DNA of 64,000 nt from Sebastes aleutianus. Taxonomy: Eukaryota > Chordata > Actinopteri > Perciformes > Sebastidae. Positions within the stretch are counted from its first letter, which is position 1; each line of letters opens with the position of its first letter. The position numbers were made by a program, and so were the translations under genes. Below the pieces are notes generated by a model. That model did no database searches. It worked only from the letters and a program-made list of their open reading frames with translations, and was not told the DNA's origin. The stretch lies in contig CAKAKS010000031.1 in assembly GCA_916700875.1 (NCBI GenBank), forward strand, positions 21,439,380 through 21,503,379, given 5' to 3'. Below are positions 1-12,125 of the stretch, piece after piece.

Positions 1-158
1 TGAAGTGTACAAAACATCAATTTAAATTTCTAGAACACAACCTCATCATTTTGAAAACAGTTAGCTGTGATTTAAAGTATGTGGGATTTGTAGTAAATGG
101 GACAAAACATTTGGATTTTCTGTATAAAATCTGAGTTTGTTGCCTTTTTGTTTTTCAG

Positions 159-3100
159 GCTGTGAGGGAGATGAGTGCAGCAGAAGCCAGACCTCCTCTT
201 CATCTTCATCCTCCTCCTCTTTATCACCCCCTTTATCTTCTTCTGTAGTGGTGAAATCCCCACAGCCCTCCCAGGACTTCCTGGGCCAGTTTACCCAGGT
301 GAACTCCCCAAACAGTGGGGACCGTAAACACCGTGACGCCAGCGCCGTCCTGCCCTTCATCGGCCTCACAGGCAGTAAGTTCACACTTCACCTCTGTATG
401 CACAGATGGAGGCCGTAAGCCCCAAAAACCAGTGAAGGAGAGAGTTCACCACTTAACCCAAAACAGACAGTTTTTACACTGCAAAAAAAACAATCAAACT
501 ATATAATATTACCAATAATAATCAGCTTGTGTCAAGAAAAATGGGGAATGAATGTCTATATCAGACATAAAGGTGCTGTTATGTTAGTGGGTTTTTCTAA
601 AAGGTGGAATTAGTTAGACACATCTTTTAAATTTGACCAACAAAAAGAAGAAATACATAAAACATCAGCTCTTACACCTTCCAGCAGTGTGTAAAAAAAT
701 AGACAGAGTAGAATAGATCAAATGAAAAGTAAATTAATTAAATGAAATCTAAAAAAATAATAATAACTGAATTCAAATAAATTAAATTAAATTAAATATA
801 TCTATCTAATCTAAACATAATAAATAAAAAATAACTCAACATCTTTTAATTATACCAACAAAAAGAAGAAATACATAAATCAGCTTTTACACCTTAATTT
901 AATAAATTAAGACTGTATGGTATAAATGACCAAAGACAACAAGAGATTTGTTTTTGCAGTATCTATTAGCAGAAAAATAAATTAGTTTTATACTATATGT
1001 TATTGCAAGAGTGCAGAAGTTAAATTTCCAATTGCTGAAATTTTTTTTGTATTTTTACAATATAAGAAAATAAAGAAATATGTGAAAAGAAAATGTATTA
1101 AATACAAAACTGTAAAAAAAAATGTGATTTAAAAAAACAAATAAATAAATAAACAAAACATATTTTTTTCAAAATTAACAAAAAAGTTCATGAAAAATAA
1201 AATGTAATTTAATTATATTTAAATTCTTTGTAAAATCCCAAAGTTCCAATTTTCTGTCCCTTAGAACAAAAGTCTCTAGTCTTGTGGCAGACTGAGCAAT
1301 GAGGTCGTCAGTTAGTTTTAGTGTTTTTCTGTTATTTTCAGATGTTTGTTCTGACTCTCGGTGTTTGTCTGCTGATGTGAAGCAGAGGACAGGAATGTAC
1401 TGCCAGATGGAGACTCTGGTTTATCTCACAGATACAGATACAGGCAGAGAGAGGCTCAACCTGAGGTCTGAGGGCCCTGCAGCGGCCCTTTCAGTTGGTC
1501 TCACATGGTCTCCGGGAAGCAGAAGACACATTAAGAGGCTCTGGTCAACAAATTAAAACCCATTGTAGTGGCCATTTGTCGGAACTTAAATCGAAGGGCC
1601 ACTGATGCACCATGGGTATGGGTTTACACAGGCAAAAGATTAATTGTCCATGCAAAATTTATGTGTTTCTGACGATTTATTTATTAAAAAAAAGCAAGCA
1701 AATGAAGCACAAAAAAAACATGGATGTCGCTGCCTCTCTTCTTCTGTTAAAATAATCCCATAAGTCCACCCAGGTGCATGCTGGTCCTACATACCTACAG
1801 TATATAACTGCAGTTTTTCCCAATTCATAAACAAAAGAAAACAAAATACTAATTACGCAAAAATACAAACATTTTTAAAAGAAGTTGTTGCAGAGCTGAG
1901 GGGCCCTCACACATCCTCTGTGACCTTTGACCTCACCCCTATAAATTGATTGTATTCTACTAAATTAGAGTTATTTTAAGCTTCCATTTGAGTTAGATGC
2001 AAAATGCTTTCAAGTCCAGCGAGTTTGACACTGCAGGCTGGAGTTTAAAGCAGTAGAAAGGTGCGTTAAGTGGTTTACATGAAGGAAATAGATTTAGACA
2101 GGTTGTGTGAGGTGTTGTCGGTTGCAGCTCTAATGTCGTTTTTCCTTGTAGGTGCTGAGCAGAGTCGTAGCTGCTGTAAGAACGGAGGAACCTGTATCCT
2201 GGGCAGCTTCTGCGCCTGCCCTCCGTTCTTCACGGGGAGGAGCTGCGAATACGACCAACGCATCAGGTAAACAAGAAGAAAACAACACTCTAAATCATCG
2301 CTTTTAATGAATCACTCCCTCGAGCTAGCAGTTATTGTTTCCTTAGTTGAATTATTCATATTTGTTTCTGTCTGCCCCGTAGGACATGTGGTTCCATTCC
2401 TCACGGTGAATGGGTTCAGAAAGGATGCTCCTACTGTCGCTGTGGTTACGGCATTCTGCACTGCTTCCCCCACGTCTTCCATAAAGACTGCGGTAAGAGA
2501 GGCACTTCACCTCTATATTTTTTTTTGCAGTTGCCTGGATCACGTGCTCATTTTCCAAATCATCCACCAGTTTTTAGTTTTTTTTCCCCCTTCCATACAG
2601 CCATTGGTTTCAGTTAGTTTCTATGAAAATCAAACAGCAGACACTTGAAACCTGAGGCAGTATTTAGGGTTGTCATCCCCAGTGGTGCGTTCATGGATGT
2701 GCATAGACCGAGTCAGAGTCTGTGTTTATTCATTGCTGTGAGTTGGTAGTTTTCCGTGCTGTCTGTTCAGCCGTGGTGTTTTTTCAGTTGAATGAACAAG
2801 CAAAAGGTGTAGACGACGCCCTGGTCAAAAACTGTGTCGTTCACACTTTTCATCCCAAACAAAAATAACGACCAGGGTGTTCACAGTAAACTCCCACCGA
2901 GTGCAAACGCACCTCTTAATGACCACGAGCCACGCCTACTCATTTACAGTTCAAGGCTTTTATTCCAAAAATGCAAAACACTCTCACAACCGTCAGCTCC
3001 TACACAAACATAAGGACCCATTACCTCCACGTTAAGGTGTGCCGAGCAGCAGCAAATGCATTGTGGACTTTTACGTATCTGGGTTTTGCCTCTAAGGCTA

Positions 3101-3904
3101 CATGCAGGCTGTTCTAACCCTCTGGCTGTTTTTGAAACCGCATACTTTACTAGTAGTACGTACTGATTTGGCCAAAATGTAGCATGTAGTATGCAGTATG
3201 CAAACAAAACAGTACACTAAAAATACCTGGATGTCATACTGATTCTGAAAATCTCCAGTATGCATCAGACCAGTCTACCTCGCCTACTGTATCCCACAAT
3301 GCAAAGCTTTGGAACAATACAGGCTAAAGTCACAACAACAACAGCAGCCAAAAACAGCTTGTTTTTTTACATTTTTCATCACTATTTCATCACTAAATTC
3401 ACTTCTGTAAATTTGAGGTGAGAAATCAACTGTGTAAATTTTGATTATTGGCAGTTTAACGATATTAGATGGTGATACAACATTTTTGGGGGTGTATACC
3501 CATGCCTACATATTGTACAATATTTCACATAGTGTGCTTTCCAGTGAAAACCATGTATCTCAGGAACTAAAGAAGTGCAAGTTAACATAGCATAAAATAA
3601 ATCCAATTGAGGGAAAGTGAAGTACCATTGCAGCAAAAGGAAATACAAGAACAGATGCAGTATAAATAAGTCACTTTAAAACCCTTGAATAATATACACA
3701 CTATGTGTACTATATACAAAATAGTAGTAGTAGTAAATACTATAAACACCAAAAAAGTTACAATAATAATAATAATTTTCTGTCTTTCTCTACTTCCCAG
3801 ATGACTCGCAGGAAGTACTTTGGTATCGTTCGTCAGCTGTCAGGACAGTTCGGCCCGGCTTCTTGTATCTGACGCTGCTTCTTCCCCTGCTTCTCCTCCT
3901 CTGA
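159..3904 (+). CDS. tdgf1: EGF-CFC Nodal co-receptor (Cripto / one-eyed pinhead), last four coding exons
   Basis: Coding exons are 159-374, 2152-2266, 2383-2492 and 3801-3904. Each internal junction has AG/GT signals and the reading frame is kept (phases 1, 1, 2, 1). The signal peptide and start lie left of the window. The first visible exon encodes a serine-rich linker ending LPFIGLTG. The second encodes a compact EGF-like module, CCKNGGTCILGSFCACPPF, including the NGGT site that is O-fucosylated in this family. The third encodes the CFC domain: CGSIPHGEW, then CSYCRCGYGILHCFPHVF. It keeps the H-x-x-W pair that contacts the type I activin receptor ALK4 in Cripto. The last exon ends in a leucine-rich hydrophobic tail (GFLYLTLLLPLLLLL), as expected for a GPI-anchor signal. 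EGF-CFC proteins act at the cell surface as obligate co-receptors for Nodal. The symbol follows the Cripto/Oep branch; a Cryptic-type paralogue is less likely but not excluded. Confidence 0.93.
375..2151 (+). other. tdgf1 intron, AT-rich, with a ~60-bp direct duplication
   Basis: The intron is very AT-rich, especially 700-1250, which has many TAAAT/AAATA tracts. A segment beginning ACATCTTTTAA at about 625-680 recurs at about 838-893 (both run ACCAACAAAAAGAAG, then AAATACATAAA, then CTTACACCTT or similar). No coding exon was recognised. The short reading frame around 1299-1556 has no homology I know. Confidence 0.55.
2493..3800 (+). repeat. tdgf1 last intron, with an interspersed repeat (about 3120-3330)
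   Basis: From about 3120 to 3330 the sequence contains repeated AGTATGCA / TAGTATGCAGTATGC motifs followed by CCCACAATGCA. This resembles a short interspersed element common in fish introns. Related GTGTACTATATACAAAATAGTAG sequence reappears near 3705-3735, next to the last exon. The family was not identified and the boundaries are approximate. Confidence 0.35.
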
Positions 3905-4585
3905 TGTTTTTTGTTTTTTTTAAATGGATGCTGGGCACCAACACTATGATTAATGTGAAACACTGAGCTGTGGACTATGCCATATTTCTCAAGCTGCTTC
4001 TTCAGGACTAATGATCAGTCTCCAAACCCAATCAGAGCTTTATAAGCTTTTAAAGATATTTATTGTATTTTTTTATTTTGTCCAAGTGCTACAGTAGTGG
4101 AGAAGTAAACAGGTTACAGGTTATAACTTTACACATAAATTCATGCTCGGTCTCATTTAAAACCTCTAAAGTGAATCAGCAGTTTAACAGTGAACTGGAG
4201 TTCAAAACTGCGTACGCTTCTTAAACCTTTCCTTCCAGTGGAAGGCCGTCTGTGTGTCTGTGTGTCTGTGTGTCTTGAAGAACAAAGTGTATGTGAAGGA
4301 AGCTGTACATAATAGTTTTATGAAAAGTATGTTTTCTGTAGGTTCTGTAGCTTAATGTGATTTTTTTTTTTTTTTTTATTTGTAAAGAAGACACAGTTTC
4401 TTGTTTTTAACTTTGTCTTCTGTCTGTTTGCACAAACTGTGAGCTGATGTGACCTTTTGTCCTTTTGAATATAAACATGTATTGATAATGTGTTTATGAA
4501 GTTTTTATGTTTGTGTCATGAGAAAGTTTGTCTCTGGAAAAACATGTTTACATCATTAAAACAAATCTGACACTGGGAGAAACAT
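3905..4585 (+). other. tdgf1: Probable tdgf1 3' UTR
   Basis: This unique sequence follows the TGA stop at 3902-3904. It holds a short TGTGTGTC tandem (about 4250-4275) and a T-run near 4362-4378. An ATTAAA variant poly(A) signal lies near 4555. The 3' end is inferred only from that signal and from the hAT-like repeat that begins at 4642. Confidence 0.45.
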
Positions 4586-4641
4586 TTTGATATGAAAGAA
4601 AAAAACACCATACTTTCATTAGAAAGTAAAAGGTTTCAATG

Positions 4642-5047
4642 TAGGGCTGTCAAAGTTAACGTGATAATAACACGTTAATGCAAATTCGTTTTAATGACAC
4701 TAATTTCTTAAATTAAATTAAATTTAAAAGGGATCCATTGGTACCAACTACGTCATACTAGCTTGTCACGAAGGAGGTTAAATAACGCTCCAAACTTTTG
4801 CTAGATTTTGGCGAGTAACAACTGTCATGGCCATTTTCAAAGGCATCCCTTGACCTCTGACCTCAAGATATGTGAATGAAAATGGGTTCTATGTCACCCC
4901 CCCTTCCTATATACATACATTTACATAAAGCAAGCATATTTACCCAGTCCCATGTTGATAATAGTATTAAATACTTTACAACTCTCCCTTTAACGTACAT
5001 TTTGAACAGATAAAACGATTACGTATTTGAATCGATTGACAGCCCTA
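4642..5047 (-). mobile_element. hAT-like MITE (TAGGGCTGTCAA family), internally deleted copy
   Basis: The element starts TAGGGCTGTCAAAG and ends TTGACAGCCCTA, giving perfect 12-bp terminal inverted repeats. The interior shares blocks with the copies near 12.7, 20.6 and 53.8 kb but is much shorter (about 406 bp) and reads in the opposite direction. The flanking octamers TTTCAATG and TTTGAAGT are only a weak match for a target duplication. Confidence 0.7.
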
Positions 5048-5724
5048 TTTGAAGTAAATATTAAAACAAATAATTTTAAATTTTCCAACAGAACCTTTCT
5101 TCCCTTAAATTTCTCTCTCTCTCAGTTATCTGTAGGCATTGTAAGTATCTCCCTGTCTCTTATCTCCAGAGTTTATTGATGAGGTTTGTATTGATTATCA
5201 GCTGCTCTCTTATCTTCAACAAACACGTCAGCTGTTGTTCTGCAGCCTGTCGGCCTTCCAGCTGCTACAGCTCTAAAATTAACTGGCAGAATAAATATAA
5301 TAAGTTGAAATAAATTAGGCTTAAAGGATAATTCTTGATTATTGCATCTTTTTTTATCTCGTGTTCATAGTTTGTCCACTATTTCCAACACTGTACTGCC
5401 TGATGTGGAAATGTGACATCACTAAAAAGAAGTCCCTCCAAAGGGTCACCTGATAAATCTGAGGGGTCATGAGAAGAAAAAACAAAGTTCTGCTACACAT
5501 ATTTGTTCTAAATTTTGGATTTTTCTTTAATATTTGTTATTGTCATTTAAATGAAACCATGTGAGGAGTTCAACTGGCAACTCACAGATATGAAACACGG
5601 CCCAACTAGGCACTTGTATTTCTAAGCGGTCACAACCCAAATGGTTTGGCACCTCTTGTTTAATCATAACAATGAATTATTTTTTTCTAATTTAATATGC
5701 TTTTTTTTTATTCAAAATCTTAAT

Positions 5725-5910
5725 CGTTGGAAGTAACTAGTAACTTTATTAGTCAAATAAATGTAGTGCAGTAAAAAGTACAGTATTTCCCTCTTAAATG
5801 TAGAGGAATAGAAGTATAAAGTAACATCAAATGGAAATACTCAAGTAAAGTACCTCAACATTTTACTTAAGTAGAATTCTTGAGTAAATCTACTTACTTT
5901 CCACCACTGT
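5725..5910. repeat. Interspersed fish repeat (AAGTACTCAAGTAAAGTACCTC type)
   Basis: The segment contains CTCAAGTAAAGTACCTCA, TTTTACTTAAGTAG and TACTTTCCACCACTG. This arrangement is familiar as a common interspersed repeat in teleost DNA. It has no coding capacity and its boundaries are approximate. Confidence 0.45.
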
Positions 5911-8500
5911 GAGTCTTATAGCTTCAATCAGTTAGCCTGAAAGAAGCATTCGCTACGTTACTGAAGAAGAATCCAATGAATGAGGTAGAGGAAGAGGAGA
6001 ACAAGAGGAGGAAATGTGGATGTATATCAGGGCTTTTGTCAAGAAAAAAGTGTAGGTTCTCCCAGTTTAATCCCACACTAATCAGACTGTAATCTCTCTT
6101 TTGTTATCCACCGATCCCATATAACAACTTGTTTAAAGCAAGACGGATAACATCTATAGAGAATAACTGGAAAATGTGATTTAAAACCTGCACAGAGTCT
6201 GCTGAATGTTAACAGGATTGGAGGAGATTTAAGGAGCTGCAGGTGGAGACGGAGGAGCTTCTGGAGATTTAAAGGGATTAAAGGGGGATGTGAATGAGAG
6301 GAGACAAGTTAAATGATTTTATCCCACGTTTCCAGGTCTTCCTGCGACATCCTCATCTTCACATGCTTCAATGCTCAACTATGGTCACACTAATGAACCC
6401 AGAGAGAGAAACTGCAACTCCAGCTCCGTCTGCTGCAGCTCAGAGAGGTGAAATGCATCGTGGTTCCAGTGTTGAGCAAAGCAAATAAACTGGAAGAGAG
6501 AGTGAAGAGATAAATATAATGAGGAGGAAACTGTTTGAGTGCGTTTCTTATCTCTCCAGGTTCCTTAAACAACTTCACTTGCTGATAGCAGCAATCAGAG
6601 AGATATAACCCCCCCACACACTTGTATTTTAACCCTTCAGGACATTGTTTCAAGCCTTTAACCTAACCCCAGCCTTTAACCTATAACCCAAATCTAAACC
6701 TTAATCTAACCTTAACTCTTAAACCAAGTCTTAACCCTTAAATGTCCTCAAACTCCTCACAAAGGCTGGAAAAAAAGTACAAGAACACACACAGTCACTT
6801 TGTTTTTCCTTCAGCAGAAGACAGCAGAGCAGCTGTGCACTGACATCTACAGGCTGCACACTGAACACCAAACTTCTGGGCTCATCCTGTATAAAGCCTC
6901 TCAGAGTAACGTCAACATTTTATTAATTACATTTATAAATAAGTAATGGTCCATGCATAAGTCAATAATTAGTCTCAGGACCCAAATGATGTAAGAGTGC
7001 TCCACGGGTCTAGCAGAGGCCCGGGACACATATACTCTCCAACAAAGAAAAGCTATTTTTTGAAAGGTACGATGAGAAATGAAAAAGATACAAGCTCTGT
7101 CTCAATCCCATCACAACATAGAGACATTTTAGAGGACCTCCACACATGGTCATTACCTCAAATGGCTCAAATATCCTTCTTTCAAAATTTACTTTTGGAC
7201 TTTTTTTCAATACTTTTTTTGCATTTTTTTTATTATTATTGAGTATTTGACACAAGTCAAAGTTTAGGACAATTTTTGGAAGTTTCATACATACTTTCCC
7301 AGATCCAATTTAATTAATTAATATTTTTCCATTTATTTATTTATTTATTCATGGTTTTTGTTCTTGTTGTATAATTATTAGTCTATTTTTACTTGTATTA
7401 TTACTGTTGTTAGTATCTTTTAATTTCGGTCTCTCTCCCAATGGGTCTGGGTGCTGTACAGGATGGGTTAATGGGTTACATTAATCATTCAATATTTATT
7501 CCAGCATATTTGCACTCTGCATCATTGCAATACTGTATTATTGTTTACTATTTACACAAAATAGCCTCAGACATTGTATTTCTTTACTCTTGTTTAGTTT
7601 TGTTGACCTTGATTTTAGCTGCATCTCTATTTCCGTATGTACAATGAGAGTACACTCATAATCTCTGACTTATCACGTAGCCTAAACAAGAAACAAGAAA
7701 CAAGAACTGCATCTCCTCTAATACCAACACACACCATAAGACCTATAACCTTTGCTTCTCTTATGCTGTTACCCAATGCATATTTTGCCCTGACATGTAA
7801 ATCCTGTCATGTCGCCCAATGTATTAAGTTCAGTCTTGTCTCGTCTCACCTGTCATGTCTCGTTTCACTGACCCCAGCCAGAGAATGTTTCAAACACATA
7901 CAAAACCAGTAAACTGGGCTTTAATAACATCCTGTTTTATTAACCCCCCCACACACACACAGACATGCTGCTGTCAGCTGTTTTAATCTCTGTCGTGCTG
8001 ATCAGCGGTTTGGATGGATTTCAATAGTATAAAGTCATTGGTGTGTGTGTGTGTGTGACATGATATCAGAGTTTTGTCATGCCTTCCATCTGAGTCGCCT
8101 GTTGAGGGATTTTGTCAGCAGCCGCAAGAAGTCGCACATCAAAACGTAATGCTCACAGACACACACACACACACACAGTAAAGCTACAGTAAAGCTACAG
8201 TTGCGAGATACTAAATGATAATTTTGACTTAATATATAAATAAATACATATATATAAATATATATCTATATTATTTTTAGTCTTACATTTCATCTATTTA
8301 TTTTCATTTTCTGTGAATGGGCTAGCACAGGGTGCACACACATGCACACGCGCACACATGTGGGCCATGTGTGCATCATGTCATTGCTATGACATAAGAT
8401 GATATTGCTATTAGGGTATATTAGTAGCTCTGGGAGCACACATGGTGTATATCACCACTGTGACATTAACAGACAGCTTAACTCCAGACAGGTGTGGTGT

Positions 8501-8504
<4 letters not shown>
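5911..8504. other. Intergenic, no recognised gene
   Basis: This stretch holds a degenerate TTAACC-like tract (about 6655-6745), T-rich and TTTA-rich sequence (7200-7400), and short CA/GT microsatellites near 7952, 8041 and 8160. Small open frames here are AT-driven and show no recognisable domain. The stretch 6970-7650 may be an old retroelement tail, but no RT motif can be read. Confidence 0.5.
6655..6745. repeat. Degenerate CTTAACC / CCTAACC-like tandem tract
   Basis: Irregular repeats of AACCTAACCCCAGCC, CTTAATCTAACC and CTTAACCCTTAAA run for about 90 bp. The unit resembles the telomeric CCCTAA hexamer but is too irregular to be telomeric array. Such interstitial tracts are common in fish. 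Confidence 0.5.

Positions 8505-8535
<31 letters not shown>
8505..8535. repeat. (GA)n microsatellite
   Basis: About 15 uninterrupted GA units. Confidence 0.95.
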
Positions 8536-8541
<6 letters not shown>

Positions 8542-8749
8542 CATCTCCCCGATCCTCAGAAATCAAATGTGCAATATTAGCTGCAAAATATGTTGACTGT
8601 TGCCGTACAATAATAGGTGCTACAAGCTCCGAACATGTTTCTGGTTAACTACATCTGTAAAAGAATGTATATTTAAAATGTATTTGGTATATTGTGATAT
8701 ACGTCAATATACGGAACGTCAGCTACAAGACGTAGATGTACTGTATTGT

Positions 8750-9395
8750 GTTGTACTAACATTTAACGATGCAATACATGCACCAGTGGATTTTGATCAA
8801 AATGACTGAAACACTGATGCAAAATTTGGAAATGTGGCGTATACCTTAGACAGTGTGACACACATTTAAATGATAAAATTGAGAGTAATAATGGGACTGA
8901 TAGTTTTGGGTCGTTTTGTGCATTTATTTTTGTACATTTTATGTATTTTCCTTGCATTAATGGAGTGATTAAACGGTATTTGGAGAAGAAGTAGTGAGGC
9001 GGAACGTTGATCCGGGGTGTCAGTGAGAGAGCACCCACTTACGGTGTTTCCTCAGAAGCAGGAAGTAAAGAAACTAGACGCACTGTGTTTCCTCTGTTCT
9101 ACTTGCTTCATACAGGTCGGTAAACTGTAAATAAACCACTACTATCGACGTTATAAGGTCGGGCTTTATTAATGAGATGTTTAACTAAATGTTTACAGTG
9201 TTTGTAATGATTTTAATTTGCATAAAAGACCAAAATAAGTTAAGTCCGTCCTGGTGAAGTGGTCGCGCAGTGACGCCATTTTGGGTCTAACGTGCCTGAC
9301 AATAGTATGGTTTCTCTCAGCGCTCCTCCTGGACACTGTGAATGTTTCAGATAATTGTGTGTTTACTGATGTGTTTATTAAGTCATATGTACTTT
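8750..9395 (+). repeat. Left arm of a large inverted repeat flanking FAM240
   Basis: This roughly 645-bp sequence matches the reverse complement of 17568-18216 almost base for base along its length, with a few small indels. It has no obvious TIRs. In the minus direction, at 9193-9279, it contains a 28-codon ORF starting MASLRDHFTRTDL inside a CAAAATGGCG (YY1-like) context. The same ORF is intact in the other arm. A related motif ending GCTTCATACAGGT recurs near 9800, so part of the arm may derive from an older LTR or promoter-like repeat. No known protein was recognised. Confidence 0.85.
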
Positions 9396-10689
9396 GTTAA
9401 TATTGATTGAAAGTTATAAATTGAATGTAGGTTGTAAGTTGTGGTATAATGTCAAATGTGGCATATTTAAAGGAGCATTGTTTACCACATCTGAATTGCA
9501 CTAAATGGGAATAGTACTGTTTAAACCAGTTGAATAACTGTGGGGAAAAAAAAGTATTTTAAGTACTAAAGATATTTATGGAATATAAAAGTGAATGGAA
9601 ATGGATGTGTATCACAGATAACTGACTATAGTGGATGTGTGTTTTATTGAGACTGTGAGAATACTGAAGTGAGTAATGGACTGTAATGAAGAGAACAGAA
9701 ATATGTTGTGTTTAGGACTACATGGTGTTGAGTTGTGTAATAAAACAACCAGAGAAGCAATCTGGAAGGAAACGAGATGCACCGTGTCCTCATTGCTCCT
9801 GTTCTAACTGCTTCATACAGGTTACACCCGTAACATGTGTGCCACAGAGCTGGTTGAGGAACGGAAAGAGTTTCCCTTTGGGGGGTATTACGTGACCAGG
9901 CATTATTAATCCACTTGGCGCGGAAGCTTTCCACGTGCACATTAGATTTTCATTCATCATGACTTTCTTTTTCCCGTCATGATATGGGTCTGCGAAGTAA
10001 AGTATCAAGGGAGTAAAGTAAAAAACAAAACTTCAATTAACATTAGTAGTTAACGTAGTTTTAAAATGTTTTTCCATATGTTGTCATGTATGAAAAGAAG
10101 TGGACTATGTGATTAAGTGAAGTATTTAAACAACCTTTGTATAGGAATGATTCTGTCCCAAGCTTTTTGATCATTATAAGCGGTTTCCACTTTACTAAAA
10201 AACAGCTGGAAAAGTGAAAGGGGAGACCATGAGGCGGTAATGTCAAGGGCATGAACCTGACTGGGTCTGGTGTTTTATCTCTCTCCTCTCTGTTATGCCA
10301 CCTATCTTCTTCCTCCTCTCTCATTCTCAAAGTGGTAGTCCCACCTCGACGGCACTTAATTGGACATGCTGACTTTGTTGATGGTTCTAGTATGTCATTT
10401 TCATCATCCTCATCTTCACTTTGGAAACAAGACAGAGGAGAAAGAAGTCAGAATACAGAAACACAAATGTATTCATTCACTGACCTATAGTTTTGAAATT
10501 GTGACACAAAAGTCACTATATGGATTATAGAGAATAGTAAGAGGTTATAATAGTGAAATAGTAAAATATGATTATAGCATGTCATTGTCAGTGCCTAAAT
10601 TTAGCTTATACATTCTTGTTGTCATACAATAAACTTATAAAGTATAATATAAAGATTATATACCCTGGCTGAAGGGGGATGAACTCCGA
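9396..10689. other. Intergenic, possible degenerate repeat near 9600-9840
   Basis: AATAAAACAACCAG near 9740, followed by CTTCATACAGGTTACACC and CCGTAACA near 9815-9836, resembles the 3' part of an LTR and echoes the inverted-repeat arm at 9105-9120. No partner LTR is visible. The rest shows no gene or clear repeat. Confidence 0.35.
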
Positions 10690-11262
10690 CAATCCTGTCT
10701 CACTCCCAACTCGTCAAATACCGAAGCTTGGTCAGTGTGCCCAACGCATCGGGGCAGACTTTAGCGTCTGTATGAGACGCACCGGGCTTTCAACTATCTC
10801 CAATGTAAACCCATCTGTGTCTGGATTAGACGTTCAGAGCAACTGATGTAGTATAAGGAGCGAGAAAGTCGGGCGGGCGGGAGGGAAGGAAGAATGGATG
10901 GGTCAAACAAACACAGGACTTTCATCCAGGAGACCACTGTTCACACTCGTCCTGTGTGAAACCAGATCAACGTTGACTTATTTTACCTTACTTTTGTTAC
11001 GTAACAGACATACTTAATTAGTGCTAGTTATGTAACAAACAGACTTATTTTAGGCAACACTTAACACAATTTTAAGTTTTCTTTCTAAGCGTAACCAAGT
11101 AGTTTTGTTGAGTAAGTAAACCTAAAAACTAAGTAAACCTACGTTGAATATAATGTCCTTGACACTTCCAATATTGACTCTAGAGGGGCACCTAGAGCGT
11201 CATAGTTTGAAGGCAACTGACCAAGCTGCGGTATTTGACTAGTTGGGAGTGAGAGCGTGTTT
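10690..11262 (+). mobile_element. MITE with ~36-bp TIRs (TCTCACTCCCAACT family)
   Basis: CTCACTCCCAACTCGTCAAA at the left is mirrored by TTTGACTAGTTGGGAGTGAG at the right, and the inverted match extends on to the ACCGAAGCTTGGTCA segment. The interior holds motifs shared with other copies, including ACGCACCGGGCTTTCA, AACACAGGACTTTCAT and CCAGGAGACC. It is non-coding and non-autonomous. The superfamily is not certain. Confidence 0.75.
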
Positions 11263-11539
11263 TGAAAGGGGAGGCTATAGCTGAGGAACGGGTGCAGACA
11301 TACGCCGCTGAGAAGAGCAGCCTCGCTGTGACTGGGAGTGTAAAGATGACTAAGCCGTGGTTAAGAACCCGGTGCCGTTCGGTTAAGCCATGCGACATCT
11401 GTGTCTTTCTGTACAGTTGTGCATGTGCATATGCGTGTGTGTGTGTGTGTTTGTGTGTGTGCAATAATACTACTGAAGACATGAATAGCAAAAGTAAAAT
11501 CAAAATGTCCTCACACTTTGTGACCTTGAAAGATGTTCA

Positions 11540-11995
11540 GTTAAGGAAAGAAAAAAAAGTGGAGAGACAATAGAAGAAAATATAACATTAAAAGAGAAAA
11601 GAAAAGAGAAAGAAACAAGTGATAAGAAGACGACAGAAAAGAGTGTGAACGGAAGAAAGAGGAAAGAAGAGGGGCAAGGGAGTATAGGATATATAGAAAG
11701 ATTAAGAATAAATAGAAGAAGATAAGAAAAGAGGGGAAGAAGGGAGGTCAGAGAAGAAGAAAAAATGAGGGTTAGAGGAGGAGAGAAGATAACTAGGGAG
11801 ATAATAGAACAGAAAGGTGGAGAGGAGGGGAGGAGTTTAAAGAGGAGATAAAGGAGAAAGGAAAAGAGGACCGGAGGAGACAAGAGACAAAAAGGAAATA
11901 GAGAAAGGGGGAGAAGAGATGACAGATTACTGATAAGTGAAAAAGAAGACTGAGAAGAACAAGAAAGGAGAGAGAAGACAAGAGGACAGGAGTCC
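11540..11995 (+). repeat. Polypurine (GA-rich) tract, ~450 bp
   Basis: The + strand is almost entirely A and G (AGAAAAGAAAAGAG, GGAGGAGAG and similar), with few pyrimidines. It ends just upstream of the FAM240 first coding exon. The long open frame on the minus strand is a composition artefact. Such tracts can adopt triplex DNA. Confidence 0.85.
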
Positions 11996-12125
11996 ACACC
12001 AGCTGGAAAACAGCAGTAAGTAACAAGCAGATTCAGTTCACGGATGTTAAATGTAACATACTTCAAACATGCAAACCTTTTTCTGCAGAGGAGATTGACC
12101 GCAGTTTGGTTCCTGTTGTCAGGTG

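Noticed and set aside
6655..6745. Interstitial telomere or chromosome-fusion scar
   Set aside because: The TTAACC-like tract is irregular and short, and such degenerate tracts are common in fish introns and spacers.
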